Shown here: one piece after another, positions 8,581-18,669 of the stretch
Position numbering within the stretch: position 1 is the stretch's first letter
How the letters are laid out: each line of letters opens with the position of its first letter
Assembly (NCBI GenBank): GCA_002320605.1
Contig: DCKG01000034.1
Location: 79,536-143,535 of the forward strand
Source of the DNA: Bacteroidales bacterium UBA1680
GTDB taxonomy: Bacteria > Bacteroidota > Bacteroidia > Bacteroidales > UBA932
DNA: 64,000 nucleotides
Direction: 5' to 3'
Notes under the pieces: generated by a model
Told to the model about the DNA's origin: nothing
The model's input: only the letters and a program-made list of their open reading frames with translations
The model's database searches: none
Program-made: the position numbers and the translations under genes

Positions 8581-9515
8581 AAGAATTGTTAAACAAATAT
8601 AAGGCCAACAAAATACGGCCTGAAGAATTGGAAGAACTGTCTTCCATGATCGAGAGTACTCCCGATGACACGTTGTATGACATACTATTTGAAGATTGGG
8701 ATTCTTTCGCTAGTGAAAGCGAGAACAATCACAAAGTCAAAGAAAACTTGAAGAAGAAAATCTTTATAGCAATTGCTTGTGCTGCGGCAATCCTTCTCGC
8801 TCTGACGCTTTATCTCCAAATAAGACTGCATGAATCTACCAATAGATTGGATGTATTAGCGGACTCGGATTACCGGATCAGTACGGAAGACACTGGAACG
8901 ATGGACATTTCTCTCCCGGATGGGACTACTGCTAAGCTGTTTGCAAAATCATCAATCCAATACTCGGCAGATTACGGCCAGAATAAGCGAATGATAAAGA
9001 TGACCGGGGAAGGAAATTTTGATGTAGCACACAATTCCGAAAAAACATTCTCCGTCTCAATCCCAGGAATGGAGATTTATGTTCATGGTACGAAATTCAA
9101 CGTATATGCATATCCTGATGACGAGATCTCCGAAGTTTCTTTATACCAAGGGAGCCTTTCAATAAGTTGCGGGAACCAGAAGATACGATTGTCTCCAAAC
9201 CAAAAAGTCATTGTACAGAAAAGCACAGGTAAAATGACACTAACGCATTTCGACGATGAAGAAGACATGTCATTAAGAAAGCACAAGATGGTATTCATCC
9301 ACAAGCCGCTTCTTCAGGTACTAGATGCTCTTCAGGCCAGATTTGGCGTAAAAATCACATCTTCAGGATTAGATTTATCAGATTTCTACACTGGAGAATT
9401 CCGGGAGCCGGAACTTGAAGATGTTTTGGCTGTATTAGGCGTGCATTATTTATTCGACTATGAGATCAAAAATGGAGAAGTAATCATCACGAAGAAGGCA
9501 GGAAAATCCAAATGA
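8577..9515 (+). CDS. FecR-family anti-sigma factor
   Basis: A 312-residue inner-membrane regulator. The cytoplasmic N-terminal segment (1-59) should bind the sigma factor, a single membrane helix spans about 61-81 (IFIAIACAAAILLALTLYL), and the periplasmic part has the FecR domain (about 110-215, with ISLPDGTTAKLFAKSSIQY and GEGNFDVAHNSEKTFSV) and a C-terminal DUF4974-like domain (about 245-308, ending YEIKNGEVIITKK). The periplasmic domain receives the signal from the STN domain of the SusC-like transducer, whose gene follows after 31 bp. The start overlaps the sigma gene stop. All expected parts are present. Confidence 0.92.
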   Translation: MKELLNKYKANKIRPEELEELSSMIESTPDDTLYDILFEDWDSFASESENNHKVKENLKKKIFIAIACAAAILLALTLYLQIRLHESTNRLDVLADSDYRISTEDTGTMDISLPDGTTAKLFAKSSIQYSADYGQNKRMIKMTGEGNFDVAHNSEKTFSVSIPGMEIYVHGTKFNVYAYPDDEISEVSLYQGSLSISCGNQKIRLSPNQKVIVQKSTGKMTLTHFDDEEDMSLRKHKMVFIHKPLLQVLDALQARFGVKITSSGLDLSDFYTGEFREPELEDVLAVLGVHYLFDYEIKNGEVIITKKAGKSK

Positions 9516-9546
9516 CAAGACGAACCATATAAATTAGTTTCACTCA

Positions 9547-12500
9547 ATGTTTATCTACAAAAAAAATTTACTTAGGCTGATACTACCTCTGGCCACTGCG
9601 CTGCTATTTACAGCAAATGCTTCAGCCCAGAATGGCAGAATAAGTCTTAACTTGAAGAATGCAACCTTGCTGGAATTCTTCAAAGCTATTGAATCCCAAT
9701 CCCAATACACTTTCTCTTTCAGAGATGCTGAAGTGACTGGGAAAAGAATCACTGTTAATGTCAGCAATGCAGAAATCAAAGATGTTCTGAATGCTGAACT
9801 CTCGAAGTCTGGATTACGTTATCAGTTGATAAACGGTAAGATCGTCGTTATCTCTATCGCAACTGATAAGAATAATTCAATTACACTCAATGGCAAAGTG
9901 ATTGACGATTCCGGCGAGCCTATCATTGGTGCATATGCTTTCGTAAGGGGTACAACTAATGGCGTGGTGACGGACTCAGAAGGGAAATTCTCCATCCGAG
10001 TCCAAAAAGGAGATATTTTGGAATTCAGTTCTTTAGGTTATGAGAACAATGAATATGTCATAAGAGATGAAAAATATGTTGAGATAATCCTATCAGATGA
10101 CGTGCAAATTCTGCAGGAAGCCATCGCAGTTGGCTACGGAACGACCTTGCGAAAAAATCTGACGACTTCTGTTGCCACAGTCAAACCAGAGAACGTATCA
10201 CAAAGCGCAATCAGCAATGTTTCTCAGCTTCTACTGGGCCAAGCCGCCGGATTGAGAGCGAACATCAGTAGTTCTCAGCCAGGAGGATACGTTTCTCTAT
10301 CAATTCGTGGTGGTGGCACACCTATCTTCGTCATCGACGGAGTAATGATGCCAAGTGGTTCTCTCGAAATTGGTCATGGCACAATTGAAACTCCGAATTC
10401 CGTAAATCGAGCTGGGCTAGCTGGATTGAACCCTGGAGATATAGAGTCTATTGAAATACTAAAGGATGCGTCTGCGTCAATATATGGAATCAATGCCGCT
10501 AATGGAGTAATTCTCATCACGACAAAGAATGGTTCTGAAGGCGCTATGAATATCTCTGCTGAAACCAATTATTCATTCGTGAGGAATTGCAAATATATGA
10601 AACCTCTCAATTCTTATGAATATATGAATTTTGCAAACGTATTCAGCAAAGAGAGTTACTTGCTGAATCATGACATGCAGCCATATGGAAAGAATGACTA
10701 CGATGGGGGATGGTCACCAGTGTTCTACCAAGACCAGATCGAAAATGCGACGAACAGCAATTGGCTTGATTATATTTTCAGGAATGGCAGCATTAACAAT
10801 CACTCAATAAATATTTCAGGAGGTACCCGTAAGGTAAAATACTATCTAAGTGGGAATTACTATGATCAGGTCGGTACCGTGATAAATTCTGAGATGAAAA
10901 GATATACGTTCAGGACTAATCTATCCGCTCAGATTTTTCCTTTCATGAAGATAAATACTATTTTAAACATAAACTCGAACAAATATCTGAACTCGAATGC
11001 CGACGGTGGTGGTGGCGGAGGCATAGGGAAGGATGCTCTCTATTCCGCTCTGTTGTTTCCTCCTAATTATTCAGTATATGACGATGAAGGAGATTATGTG
11101 CGATACAGGTCTACAGCGAATCCAGCAGAAATGTCACTTTATAAGGATAATACGAAATCATCTGGATGGTTCGTGAATATTTCTTCTGATATAAATCTTT
11201 ACAAAGACATACTCTCTGTGCAGGGAGTCTTCGGATACAATAAAGAGCAGACACGACGTTCCCTTTACATCCCTACGAATTTGTTGTGGTATGAAGTCGC
11301 CGGAGTATCAAGAGGACACATTGGAGATGCTTCCAGAGACAACAAGACTCTTGAATGCATGCTGAATTACAAACAGAAATTCGGTGACATCTTAAATTTG
11401 AGTACGGTCTTCGGCATGGGTGTCTATAATGATTCCGGATACGGCCTTGAGATTGATTACAAGAATGCCAATGACAACATCGGTCCGGATAACATCGCAG
11501 CAGCGGAAGGTCCATTCACTCCTACCTCCTCAAAATTGGAGAATGAGAAAAGGTCGCAATTTGGAAGATTCTCAGCAGACTTTCTGGACAAATACGTTGT
11601 TTCTGCCACTCTGAGGCGTGATGGAACAGACAAGTTCTTCCCTGGGAAAAAATATTCATGGTTCCCTTCCTTAGCGCTTGCCTGGAAGATAAGCAATGAG
11701 AAATTCATGGGAAATGTTCAATGGATAGACTTTCTCAAACTTCGCACTAGCTGGGGAAAGACGGGAAGAGACAATCTGGGCTCCACATTATACGGTGTGT
11801 ACACAATAGCCTCAAGTTATGTCAAATTCGACAACAACAGCGTAACATACATTCCATACATGAAGTCAGGAGCCGACTATCCAGATGTTACATGGGAAAA
11901 GACCATCATGAAAAATATCGGACTTGATTTCTATCTTCTCAAGAACAGGATATGGGGAAGTGTTGACATTTTTAGAAATGATGTCACGGATCTTCTTGGA
12001 GAAGCGCCTGGCGAACCACTAAGCATGGTTGGTACACGGCCTGTAAATTATGGACACTACTATAGATCAGGAATAGATGCTACAATAAACTCAATAAACT
12101 TGAGAACATCGAATGGCTTGACATGGTCTTCCATGCTGACCCTCACGCACTATAATATGTATTGGGTCAGAAGGACCGAGAATTACGATTACCAGGTTTA
12201 CCAGAAAAGGCATCATGAGCCTATGAACGCAAGCTATTTCTATCATACGTCAGGCATCATCAACGCAGACAAATCAAATATGCCTGACTCTCAACTATCT
12301 CTAGGTGAAGGTTGCCAGAAACCTGGTTATCCAATCATCAAGGACAAGAACAATGATGGGATTATCGACATGAATGACATCTACATGGAAGATACCTTGC
12401 CAGATATAAGCATAGGCTTTGGCAATACTTTCTCATATTTGGATTTTGATATTAGTATTTTCTTATATGGGCAGTTCGGAGCTAAGAAATATAATTTCGC

Positions 12501-12915
12501 GTATCAATGGGCCAATGCAGCCTCACTGTCCTATGGGCCACCTCAGAATGCGAATCAATACGCCTATTGGATCTGGAATTCACAGACAAACACAAACGGG
12601 AAATTCCCTGGAATCGCATCTAGCAAGGCAGAGCCTTTACCTGGAAATGCAGGCTGGGATATCGGACGGGAAGATGCTTCCTTCATCAGGGTTAGGAACA
12701 TAACTTTTGGATACACCCTGAAGGGAAGAGTACTAGGAAACTATCTCTCTCAAAGAATAGAAAGCATAAGATTTTTCGTTGATTTACAGAATCCTTTTAC
12801 TTTCACAAAGTTCGCATGCAATGATCCTGAAATCTACACTGGATCATCTTCATCACCTGTCGGTTATCCTATGTCTAGGAGTTATTCTCTCGGCGCGAAA
12901 TTTAACCTTAAATAG
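9547..12915 (+). CDS. SusC/RagA-like TonB-dependent transducer with STN domain
   Basis: A 1122-residue outer-membrane protein that imports oligosaccharides and signals their presence. It has a signal peptide to about residue 28 (ending ANASAQ), then an STN domain at about 30-102 (LKNATLLEFFKAIESQSQY), which marks a transducer able to contact FecR. A carboxypeptidase-regulatory-like domain follows at about 115-195 (GKVIDDSGEPIIGAYAFVRG), then the plug domain (about 200-335, with SIRGGGTPIFVIDGVMM) and the 22-strand barrel, ending YSLGAKFNLK. A run of six glycines sits in the barrel region at about residue 484. The SusD gene starts 5 bp after the stop. Substrate cannot be told from sequence. 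Confidence 0.95.
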   Translation: MFIYKKNLLRLILPLATALLFTANASAQNGRISLNLKNATLLEFFKAIESQSQYTFSFRDAEVTGKRITVNVSNAEIKDVLNAELSKSGLRYQLINGKIVVISIATDKNNSITLNGKVIDDSGEPIIGAYAFVRGTTNGVVTDSEGKFSIRVQKGDILEFSSLGYENNEYVIRDEKYVEIILSDDVQILQEAIAVGYGTTLRKNLTTSVATVKPENVSQSAISNVSQLLLGQAAGLRANISSSQPGGYVSLSIRGGGTPIFVIDGVMMPSGSLEIGHGTIETPNSVNRAGLAGLNPGDIESIEILKDASASIYGINAANGVILITTKNGSEGAMNISAETNYSFVRNCKYMKPLNSYEYMNFANVFSKESYLLNHDMQPYGKNDYDGGWSPVFYQDQIENATNSNWLDYIFRNGSINNHSINISGGTRKVKYYLSGNYYDQVGTVINSEMKRYTFRTNLSAQIFPFMKINTILNINSNKYLNSNADGGGGGGIGKDALYSALLFPPNYSVYDDEGDYVRYRSTANPAEMSLYKDNTKSSGWFVNISSDINLYKDILSVQGVFGYNKEQTRRSLYIPTNLLWYEVAGVSRGHIGDASRDNKTLECMLNYKQKFGDILNLSTVFGMGVYNDSGYGLEIDYKNANDNIGPDNIAAAEGPFTPTSSKLENEKRSQFGRFSADFLDKYVVSATLRRDGTDKFFPGKKYSWFPSLALAWKISNEKFMGNVQWIDFLKLRTSWGKTGRDNLGSTLYGVYTIASSYVKFDNNSVTYIPYMKSGADYPDVTWEKTIMKNIGLDFYLLKNRIWGSVDIFRNDVTDLLGEAPGEPLSMVGTRPVNYGHYYRSGIDATINSINLRTSNGLTWSSMLTLTHYNMYWVRRTENYDYQVYQKRHHEPMNASYFYHTSGIINADKSNMPDSQLSLGEGCQKPGYPIIKDKNNDGIIDMNDIYMEDTLPDISIGFGNTFSYLDFDISIFLYGQFGAKKYNFAYQWANAASLSYGPPQNANQYAYWIWNSQTNTNGKFPGIASSKAEPLPGNAGWDIGREDASFIRVRNITFGYTLKGRVLGNYLSQRIESIRFFVDLQNPFTFTKFACNDPEIYTGSSSSPVGYPMSRSYSLGAKFNLK

Positions 12916-12920
12916 AATCA

Positions 12921-14606
12921 ATGATGAAAAAAATATTATTATCATTAACAGCTCTTATCCTGTTATTCCCTTTTTTCTCTAGTTGTGAAGAGGATTTCGA
13001 CCCAAAGATATACGGAGTCCTTACATCTTCAAATTTTCCTAAATCTGAAAAAGATTTCGAATCCTTAATGATGTCCTGTTACATTCCATTTACAAATACA
13101 TGGGCCTATTCCCTTAACTCTTCAAGCGGCAACCAGCATCCCTGGTATATTCCTGCTGGCGGAGTTTTGAAAATGTTTGACATGACTTCCGACATAATGG
13201 CTCCTTGGGAAGATGGAGTCTGGAGCAATAGCTATAGATATTTTTCAGAGGCAAACTACTCTCTATGCCCATATTTCACAAGGGATGCCATGAGTGACGA
13301 TCGTCCGAACAACTACCCAAAGACAAGGGAGGTGACTAGATTTACTGATGTCATTGGATCGATAGAAAATGCTTCCAGTGATCAAATTTCCGAAGAGAGG
13401 AAGAAACAGATATTAGGAGAGGCTAGAATCTGCAGAGGACTCCACATGTACAATCTTCTTCACATCTACGGTCCTGTTCCAGTAATAGTAAATTCAGATG
13501 ATGTCGGAAAAGCAGAGGCTCTCAACAACGCAGTACGTCCGACCTTAGATGAGATGGCTCAATGGATTTATGATGATTTCGAATATGGCGCCACTTACGC
13601 TCCAGCAAATCAAACAGAAAAGGGTAGGTTTTCCAGTGACTTCGCAAAGGTATGCCTCATGAGACATTGTCTGAATGAAGGATATCACATGGAACACTGG
13701 TACCAGAAAGCAATTGACCTGTATAACGAACTCAATACTGGGAAGTACAAGTTGTTTACCGAAGGTGCCAATCCTTACATAGAGATGTTCAGGGAAAAGA
13801 ATGATTTTAATTGTGAAATCATTGCTGCGATAAGTTGCGACCCATCTTCAACAGGGAACAATAAAGAAGGAAGCATGAACCCATTCGTGATGTTATCCAC
13901 ACCTAATAATAGTTCGAAAAAAGATGACCAAGACAATCTGACTCCTTTTGCGACAGCAGGTCCTGGCTGGGGAATGACTTTCAACTTTTCTCCTAAATTC
14001 TACGAACTATTCGAGGATAAAGACTTAAGGAAAGATGCTATAATCACAAGATATTACACCTCAGGAGGAGAATGGCTCGGGCCCGACGATATAGGTACAA
14101 GGTCTGAATGGGATGGATACATACCTTATAAATATCCCGCAGAAACTGACACGGCTCCTTGCTTTGGAAACGATTTCCCACTTGCTCGCTGGGCGGATGT
14201 ATTGTTGATGTATGCTGAGGCCGAAGTTAGACTCTCCGGAACAGTTCCTTCTACAGATGCGGTGGCTGCTGTTAATAAGGTACGCGCACGTGCAGGACTC
14301 GGCCCTCTTCCTACGAAATACACATCATCTGCTGATGCCTTTCTAGATGAGTTACTGACAGAAAGGGGGCGGGAATTCTGGTTCGAAGGATTCAGGAAAA
14401 TTGACCTCATAAGATTCAACCAGTACGCTCACCGAGTAGCAGCCATAAAAGGTATAGTGCCGACTCATCAGTATATGCCTATCCCTAATTATGCCATCGA
14501 CGAGGCGAAGAAATTAGGGAAAAACCTAGTACAAGAATATAGCAGGGAAGGATGGGAGAATGACAGAAACAGTGGGAAATGGGGGAAAGATGAAAAAATA
14601 AAATAA
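12921..14606 (+). CDS. SusD/RagB-like glycan-binding lipoprotein
   Basis: A 561-residue surface lipoprotein that forms the lid over the SusC-like channel and binds glycan. The signal peptide ends FFSSC, with the lipidated Cys at residue 22. Family landmarks are the helix ARICRGLHMYNLLHIYGPVPV near residue 180, PLARWADVLLMYAEAEVRLSG near 420, and the C-terminal LLTERGREFWFEGFRKIDL motif. Length is in the usual range. It is 5 bp after susC and 6 bp before the next lipoprotein gene, so it belongs to one operon with them. The start could also be the second Met, which makes no difference to the signal peptide. Confidence 0.95.
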   Translation: MMKKILLSLTALILLFPFFSSCEEDFDPKIYGVLTSSNFPKSEKDFESLMMSCYIPFTNTWAYSLNSSSGNQHPWYIPAGGVLKMFDMTSDIMAPWEDGVWSNSYRYFSEANYSLCPYFTRDAMSDDRPNNYPKTREVTRFTDVIGSIENASSDQISEERKKQILGEARICRGLHMYNLLHIYGPVPVIVNSDDVGKAEALNNAVRPTLDEMAQWIYDDFEYGATYAPANQTEKGRFSSDFAKVCLMRHCLNEGYHMEHWYQKAIDLYNELNTGKYKLFTEGANPYIEMFREKNDFNCEIIAAISCDPSSTGNNKEGSMNPFVMLSTPNNSSKKDDQDNLTPFATAGPGWGMTFNFSPKFYELFEDKDLRKDAIITRYYTSGGEWLGPDDIGTRSEWDGYIPYKYPAETDTAPCFGNDFPLARWADVLLMYAEAEVRLSGTVPSTDAVAAVNKVRARAGLGPLPTKYTSSADAFLDELLTERGREFWFEGFRKIDLIRFNQYAHRVAAIKGIVPTHQYMPIPNYAIDEAKKLGKNLVQEYSREGWENDRNSGKWGKDEKIK

Positions 14607-14612
14607 CTGAAT

Positions 14613-16004
14613 ATGAAAAAGATACTATATTATATTTCATTTTTGGCAATCACACTCTGTCCGCAGTCTTGCGCTGAAAAAGTCGATAAAGATGTGACAT
14701 GGCCTAAATGGTCATCTCGTCCAGTCATCAGTGGCGCTAAGATGGATGGCGGAGGTCAGAACTCTGTAACTGCCGGCTCAAAAGTCAGTTTCAGCGCCAA
14801 TATCAGTGACAAATACAATGAACTTGAGGAATGTACTCTTTCTGTATTATTCGGTAAGGATACTGTTTTTCAGAAGACAATAGACTTGAATGGTAACAAC
14901 TATGATCTTAAAGTTGATTTCGTGCTACCTTTCTCCGCAAATCTGCCAGAACAGGAAATATACCCCGATGTCACTCTGACAGTTCTAAATGCCAAAGGCG
15001 GGAAGAATCAGATAACTCTCAATCGAGAAAATAACGTGAGTGTATCTAGGCCGCAATCGCCTCCGCAGCTTTACATAGTAGACGATGCAGGGAACATTTT
15101 TACTCTCTTAAGAATGTCAAACACAAGTTATGAATACAAAACAGCAGACAACACAGACTTCTCAAGATTAGGGAAATCATTCTATATCGCTTTCTCAACA
15201 AATGGTTCAAAACCAGATCTCACAGATATAGTTTTAGGACAAGATAGCGATCAAATAATCCTGGCAGATTCCTCAACCCTTCCGATTGTTACTCCTGAGA
15301 CAGAAGGCTATACTATTAAATCGATGAGATTCAACTTATTCTCATTCAAACTGAGCAAGATCATCGATTGTGTTATCACTGTGGACAAGAATAAGATGAA
15401 TGATGAATCCGCTTTCATGGCAATATACAATATGTTGCTTGTAAAAGACTGCGAAATCAAATTCAAAGGGTTTGGTGACCTTAAGAGCATGCTTCAGCCC
15501 GACAGGTTTGAGATTGAGGATAACGAGACTGCTGTATTTACCGGACAGACGAACAGATGGAATCTGCTGTATCATGTTTCAAGTGGATGGCTTATAACCA
15601 ATTATGCAAATACAAATGCATCCGGTCAGTTGTGGGTTACAGGAGCGAACGCATGTTTTCCTCTTGGAAATGACGGTACTACGACAAACCTAAGCTGGTT
15701 TGCTGACACCAGATTTGCTGCATTATCCGCAGTCAAAAGTTCAGAAGATGATTTTTCAATTGTAATATATCTAAAAAATTCTTTTGAGATACAATTATAT
15801 AGATGGTTCAAGTGGAGCACTGTTGTGAGACTTATATCAGACAGCAACGATATTGGCTACATACACCCAAACGGCGTTTCAATACTTCCTGGTTCTAAAT
15901 TCACTCCCGGACTATATCTGTTTGTGGTTCACCTCACAAATCAAGGTGATGCTAATGGGGATGGCAGCAGTGCTACGGTATCGATTCAACCATATTCGTT
16001 ATGA
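14613..16004 (+). CDS. SusE-position surface lipoprotein, probable glycan-binding protein
   Basis: A 463-residue protein with a lipoprotein signal (LCPQSC, Cys20). Residues about 30-150 look like an Ig-type beta domain. The C-terminal half is rich in aromatic beta strands (SSGWLITNYAN, GQLWVTGANACFPLG) and ends with a Ca-loop-like GDANGDGSS near residue 450. This architecture and its place directly after susD match surface glycan-binding proteins (SusE/SusF position), which hold polysaccharide at the cell surface and have little sequence conservation. I do not recognise the exact domain family. The stop overlaps the next gene's start by 4 bases (ATGA), so it is translated in step with the first TIM-barrel-like lipoprotein. 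Confidence 0.7.
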   Translation: MKKILYYISFLAITLCPQSCAEKVDKDVTWPKWSSRPVISGAKMDGGGQNSVTAGSKVSFSANISDKYNELEECTLSVLFGKDTVFQKTIDLNGNNYDLKVDFVLPFSANLPEQEIYPDVTLTVLNAKGGKNQITLNRENNVSVSRPQSPPQLYIVDDAGNIFTLLRMSNTSYEYKTADNTDFSRLGKSFYIAFSTNGSKPDLTDIVLGQDSDQIILADSSTLPIVTPETEGYTIKSMRFNLFSFKLSKIIDCVITVDKNKMNDESAFMAIYNMLLVKDCEIKFKGFGDLKSMLQPDRFEIEDNETAVFTGQTNRWNLLYHVSSGWLITNYANTNASGQLWVTGANACFPLGNDGTTTNLSWFADTRFAALSAVKSSEDDFSIVIYLKNSFEIQLYRWFKWSTVVRLISDSNDIGYIHPNGVSILPGSKFTPGLYLFVVHLTNQGDANGDGSSATVSIQPYSL

Positions 16005-17164
16005 GACGATTCGTGACAATCCTATTACTGATTATCTTATTTGCCTCTTGTAGTAATAAACTAGTTGAGACAATCCCTATAATAAGCTATGGGGGAATAC
16101 CACAAGGGGAGTCTGATTCTTTGTTTCCCCTTGTACAAGAATCAGGAATAGACATTTGCATAGTTTGGTACAAAGACACGAAAGCTGCTAATGCCGATCT
16201 CGACAAAGCCAGCCTGTTTGGCCTGAAACTGATTCCTGCGGTAAGTGGGTTTGGCGATAACACTGAACTTATAGTAAACTCATTAAAAGATAATACGGCA
16301 TTGTATGGATACTTCGTGAAGGACGAACCAGAGATGTCCGACTTGGATTCCCTTGGGCGGCTCGTAGATAGTGTCTGGAAATATGATCCCGTTCATCCTT
16401 CTTACATAAATCTTTATCCCAATTGGGCCTGGGGCATTGACGATTACGAAGATAAAATTGCGGTTTTTGCAAAAAAGGTTGATGTAAAGTTTTATTCTTT
16501 TGATCAATATCCCATAACTATGGGGAAGGATAGCCTAATCAGCATCAGACCTACCTGGTATAAAAATCTTGAGCAGATTGCCAGACTAGCGAAAATTAAT
16601 GAACGTCCATTCTATGCTTTTGCACTCACTACATCCCATCATCTGACGGCGCCCTCTCCTGAGGCATACTACCCAGTTCCTACACTTGGACATATCAGAC
16701 TGCAAGTCTTCAGTAATCTTCTGTATGGAGCGCAAGGCATTGAATACTTTACTTTCAAAGGCCTATATGATTCTAGAACACATGCAAAAGAGCCCATATT
16801 CGATATTGTAAAACAGGTCAATTCTGAGATAAAAGGCTATTCACGTGTTTTCCTAGGATGTGAGGTTCTCGACACGTGGCATATTGGAAAAGATATTCCC
16901 GAAACGATGCATCAATACTACGGATCACCTGACAAATGCATAAAACATTTCGAAACCAACGGGCAAGATGCACTTGTGAGTCTTATCCAAAATAAGGAAA
17001 CAAAATACTTGGCAGTTCAAAACAAAGACTGCGTGCAATCTGAGACAATTAATATAGAATTCAAAAAAACAGTCAAACGAATTTTCCCACGTGGCGAAAG
17101 AAAATTCTCTGGTGGCGAGGTGGCTCTCGAACCTGGTAATGTCGCCATTTTTAAGTTAAATTAA
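16001..17164 (+). CDS. Putative TIM-barrel glycan-active lipoprotein, paralog A
   Basis: A 387-residue protein with a lipoprotein signal (LFASC, Cys17). The body looks like a (beta/alpha)8 barrel of the GH-A clan type followed by a small C-terminal beta domain from about residue 310. Segments shared with the next gene include YINLYPNWAWG, KFYSFDQYPI (D168), WYKNLE and YPVPTLGHIRLQ. A candidate acid/base carboxylate is E109 in GYFVKDEPEM, where clan GH-A enzymes usually have Asn-Glu. I find no second Glu in the usual nucleophile strand, so catalysis is unproven. The position in a sus operon argues for surface glycan hydrolysis or binding. I do not recognise the family, so no substrate is proposed. 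Confidence 0.55.
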   Translation: MRRFVTILLLIILFASCSNKLVETIPIISYGGIPQGESDSLFPLVQESGIDICIVWYKDTKAANADLDKASLFGLKLIPAVSGFGDNTELIVNSLKDNTALYGYFVKDEPEMSDLDSLGRLVDSVWKYDPVHPSYINLYPNWAWGIDDYEDKIAVFAKKVDVKFYSFDQYPITMGKDSLISIRPTWYKNLEQIARLAKINERPFYAFALTTSHHLTAPSPEAYYPVPTLGHIRLQVFSNLLYGAQGIEYFTFKGLYDSRTHAKEPIFDIVKQVNSEIKGYSRVFLGCEVLDTWHIGKDIPETMHQYYGSPDKCIKHFETNGQDALVSLIQNKETKYLAVQNKDCVQSETINIEFKKTVKRIFPRGERKFSGGEVALEPGNVAIFKLN

Positions 17165-17174
17165 ATTTCATATT

Positions 17175-18386
17175 ATGAAAAATTACTTTAGAGCATCAGC
17201 ATATTACGTAATTGCCACCCTAGTAAGTATGATGGTCATAGCGTGTGACGATGATGAATATACCCCAAATATCGGGATACCAGATATGACTAATCTCACG
17301 ATTGACAATCAATTCCCTATTATAGCATGGACCGGCATCGACTACGAGGATACTTTTGAAAAGATGGATAAGATGAAAGATTGTGGTATCAACATATATC
17401 TTGGATGGTATGATTCTTTTGAGAAGCTAGATCACGTCATGAACTATGCAGACAAAAATGGAGTGAAGTTGATCGTTCAATGCGAAGAACTATTGTCAAG
17501 CCCTGAAACCATCGTTCCAGAGATGATGAAACATCCATCACTATTCGCGTATTACATCGAAGATGAAATAGAAGAAGGGGATTTCGCCAAGAATGCTACA
17601 GTAATTAACACTATCAGTTCTATCGACAGCAAGCATCCTTGCTATATCAATCTATACCCGAACTGGGCCTGGGGCAGCATAGATAGCTACGAATATAAGC
17701 TAGTTTCTTATGTCTCATCCGTCCCGGTGAAATTTCTGTCCTTTGACCAATACCCTATTATCCAGCAAAAGGGAGAAATTTCGTTGAGGGAATACTGGTA
17801 TAAGAATTTAGAGGACATCAGGCGAGTTTCAAGAGCGAAGAATATGCCGTTCTGGGCATTCGCATTGTCACTCTCACACCAATTAGGTGACATTCTTTAT
17901 CCTGTACCTACTCTTGGGCATATCCGATTACAGATGTTTTCAAATCTTGCCTATGGAGCCCAAGGTTTTCAGTACTTCACATATTGGGGAATCTTTCATG
18001 ATGAGCCGACAGAAGTATATGACATAGTGAAAACTGTAAATAAGGAACTACAGTCTCTTTCAAAAATATTCCTCGGTGCATCTATAGATGGGGTATGGCA
18101 CACTGGCTCAAATATTCCTTATGGTACAAAGGCACTAAAAGAAATGCCTAGAGGAATAAGTTCTATCAAGACCTCAGATAGTGGCGCACTTGTGTCGCAT
18201 ATTGTCAACAAAGGCAAAGAATATGTCGCTATTGTCAACAAGAGCTTCGACAAGACTATGGACTTAAGTATCAGTTTTGACAAAACAACTGGAAAAATTG
18301 ACAAATCAGGCAATAGTACCACCATTTTAAAAGAAGATGTCACAGTAGACCCAGGCGATATAGTAATATATCAGTTAAACGAGTAG
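17175..18386 (+). CDS. Putative TIM-barrel glycan-active lipoprotein, paralog B
   Basis: A 403-residue protein clearly homologous to the gene before it, from which it is 10 bp away. Its N-terminus has a membrane-type signal with Cys24 (MMVIAC) followed by acidic residues DDDE, typical of surface-exported Bacteroidetes lipoproteins. Shared blocks are YINLYPNWAWG, FLSFDQYPI (D191), YWYKNLE, PFWAFALSLSHQ and YPVPTLGHIRLQMFSNLAYG. The counterpart of the DEP motif is YYIEDEIEEGDF (E129, D130, E131). The C-terminal beta domain (ALVSHIVNKGKEYVAIVNKS onward) resembles the end domain of GH42-like enzymes. It is the last gene of the locus. Tandem duplication with divergence suggests two related linkages or an enzyme and binder pair. 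Function unproven. Confidence 0.55.
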   Translation: MKNYFRASAYYVIATLVSMMVIACDDDEYTPNIGIPDMTNLTIDNQFPIIAWTGIDYEDTFEKMDKMKDCGINIYLGWYDSFEKLDHVMNYADKNGVKLIVQCEELLSSPETIVPEMMKHPSLFAYYIEDEIEEGDFAKNATVINTISSIDSKHPCYINLYPNWAWGSIDSYEYKLVSYVSSVPVKFLSFDQYPIIQQKGEISLREYWYKNLEDIRRVSRAKNMPFWAFALSLSHQLGDILYPVPTLGHIRLQMFSNLAYGAQGFQYFTYWGIFHDEPTEVYDIVKTVNKELQSLSKIFLGASIDGVWHTGSNIPYGTKALKEMPRGISSIKTSDSGALVSHIVNKGKEYVAIVNKSFDKTMDLSISFDKTTGKIDKSGNSTTILKEDVTVDPGDIVIYQLNE

Positions 18387-18623
18387 CCCATCTCAAAAAA
18401 GAGTCTACATCAACCGATGTGAATCCAAAAACGTTTGTTAAAGGTTTCAGCAAAAATAACGGAGTGTCTTTATCTTGTGCAAGAGTTGTGACAGACAGAA
18501 CAAACTGGATGCTGTTTTCTCGTCACGCTATAGTCAGAAACAGGTTTTGAACACATACTTTCCAATTGATCTGTTATTTTCTTGTTATCGGCGACTTCTC
18601 AATTAAAAGCTTCATGAGGCAAT

Positions 18624-18648
18624 AAAAAAACCGGTCCGAAAGGACCGG
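18624..18648 (-). terminator. Intrinsic terminator after the YebC gene
   Basis: CCGGTCC (18631-18637) pairs with GGACCGG (18642-18648) over a GAAA loop, and the minus strand continues into seven T (18624-18630). It lies 22 bp past the YebC stop and is a classical rho-independent terminator. The rest of the 283-bp spacer at 18387-18669 holds nothing I recognise. Confidence 0.9.
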
Positions 18649-18669
18649 CGATATATTCATTTAATTCTT

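Noticed and set aside
15942..15975. Dockerin-like Ca loop in the SusE-position protein
   Set aside because: Only one short DxNxDG loop is present, without the duplicated helix of a dockerin; noted as a loop only.
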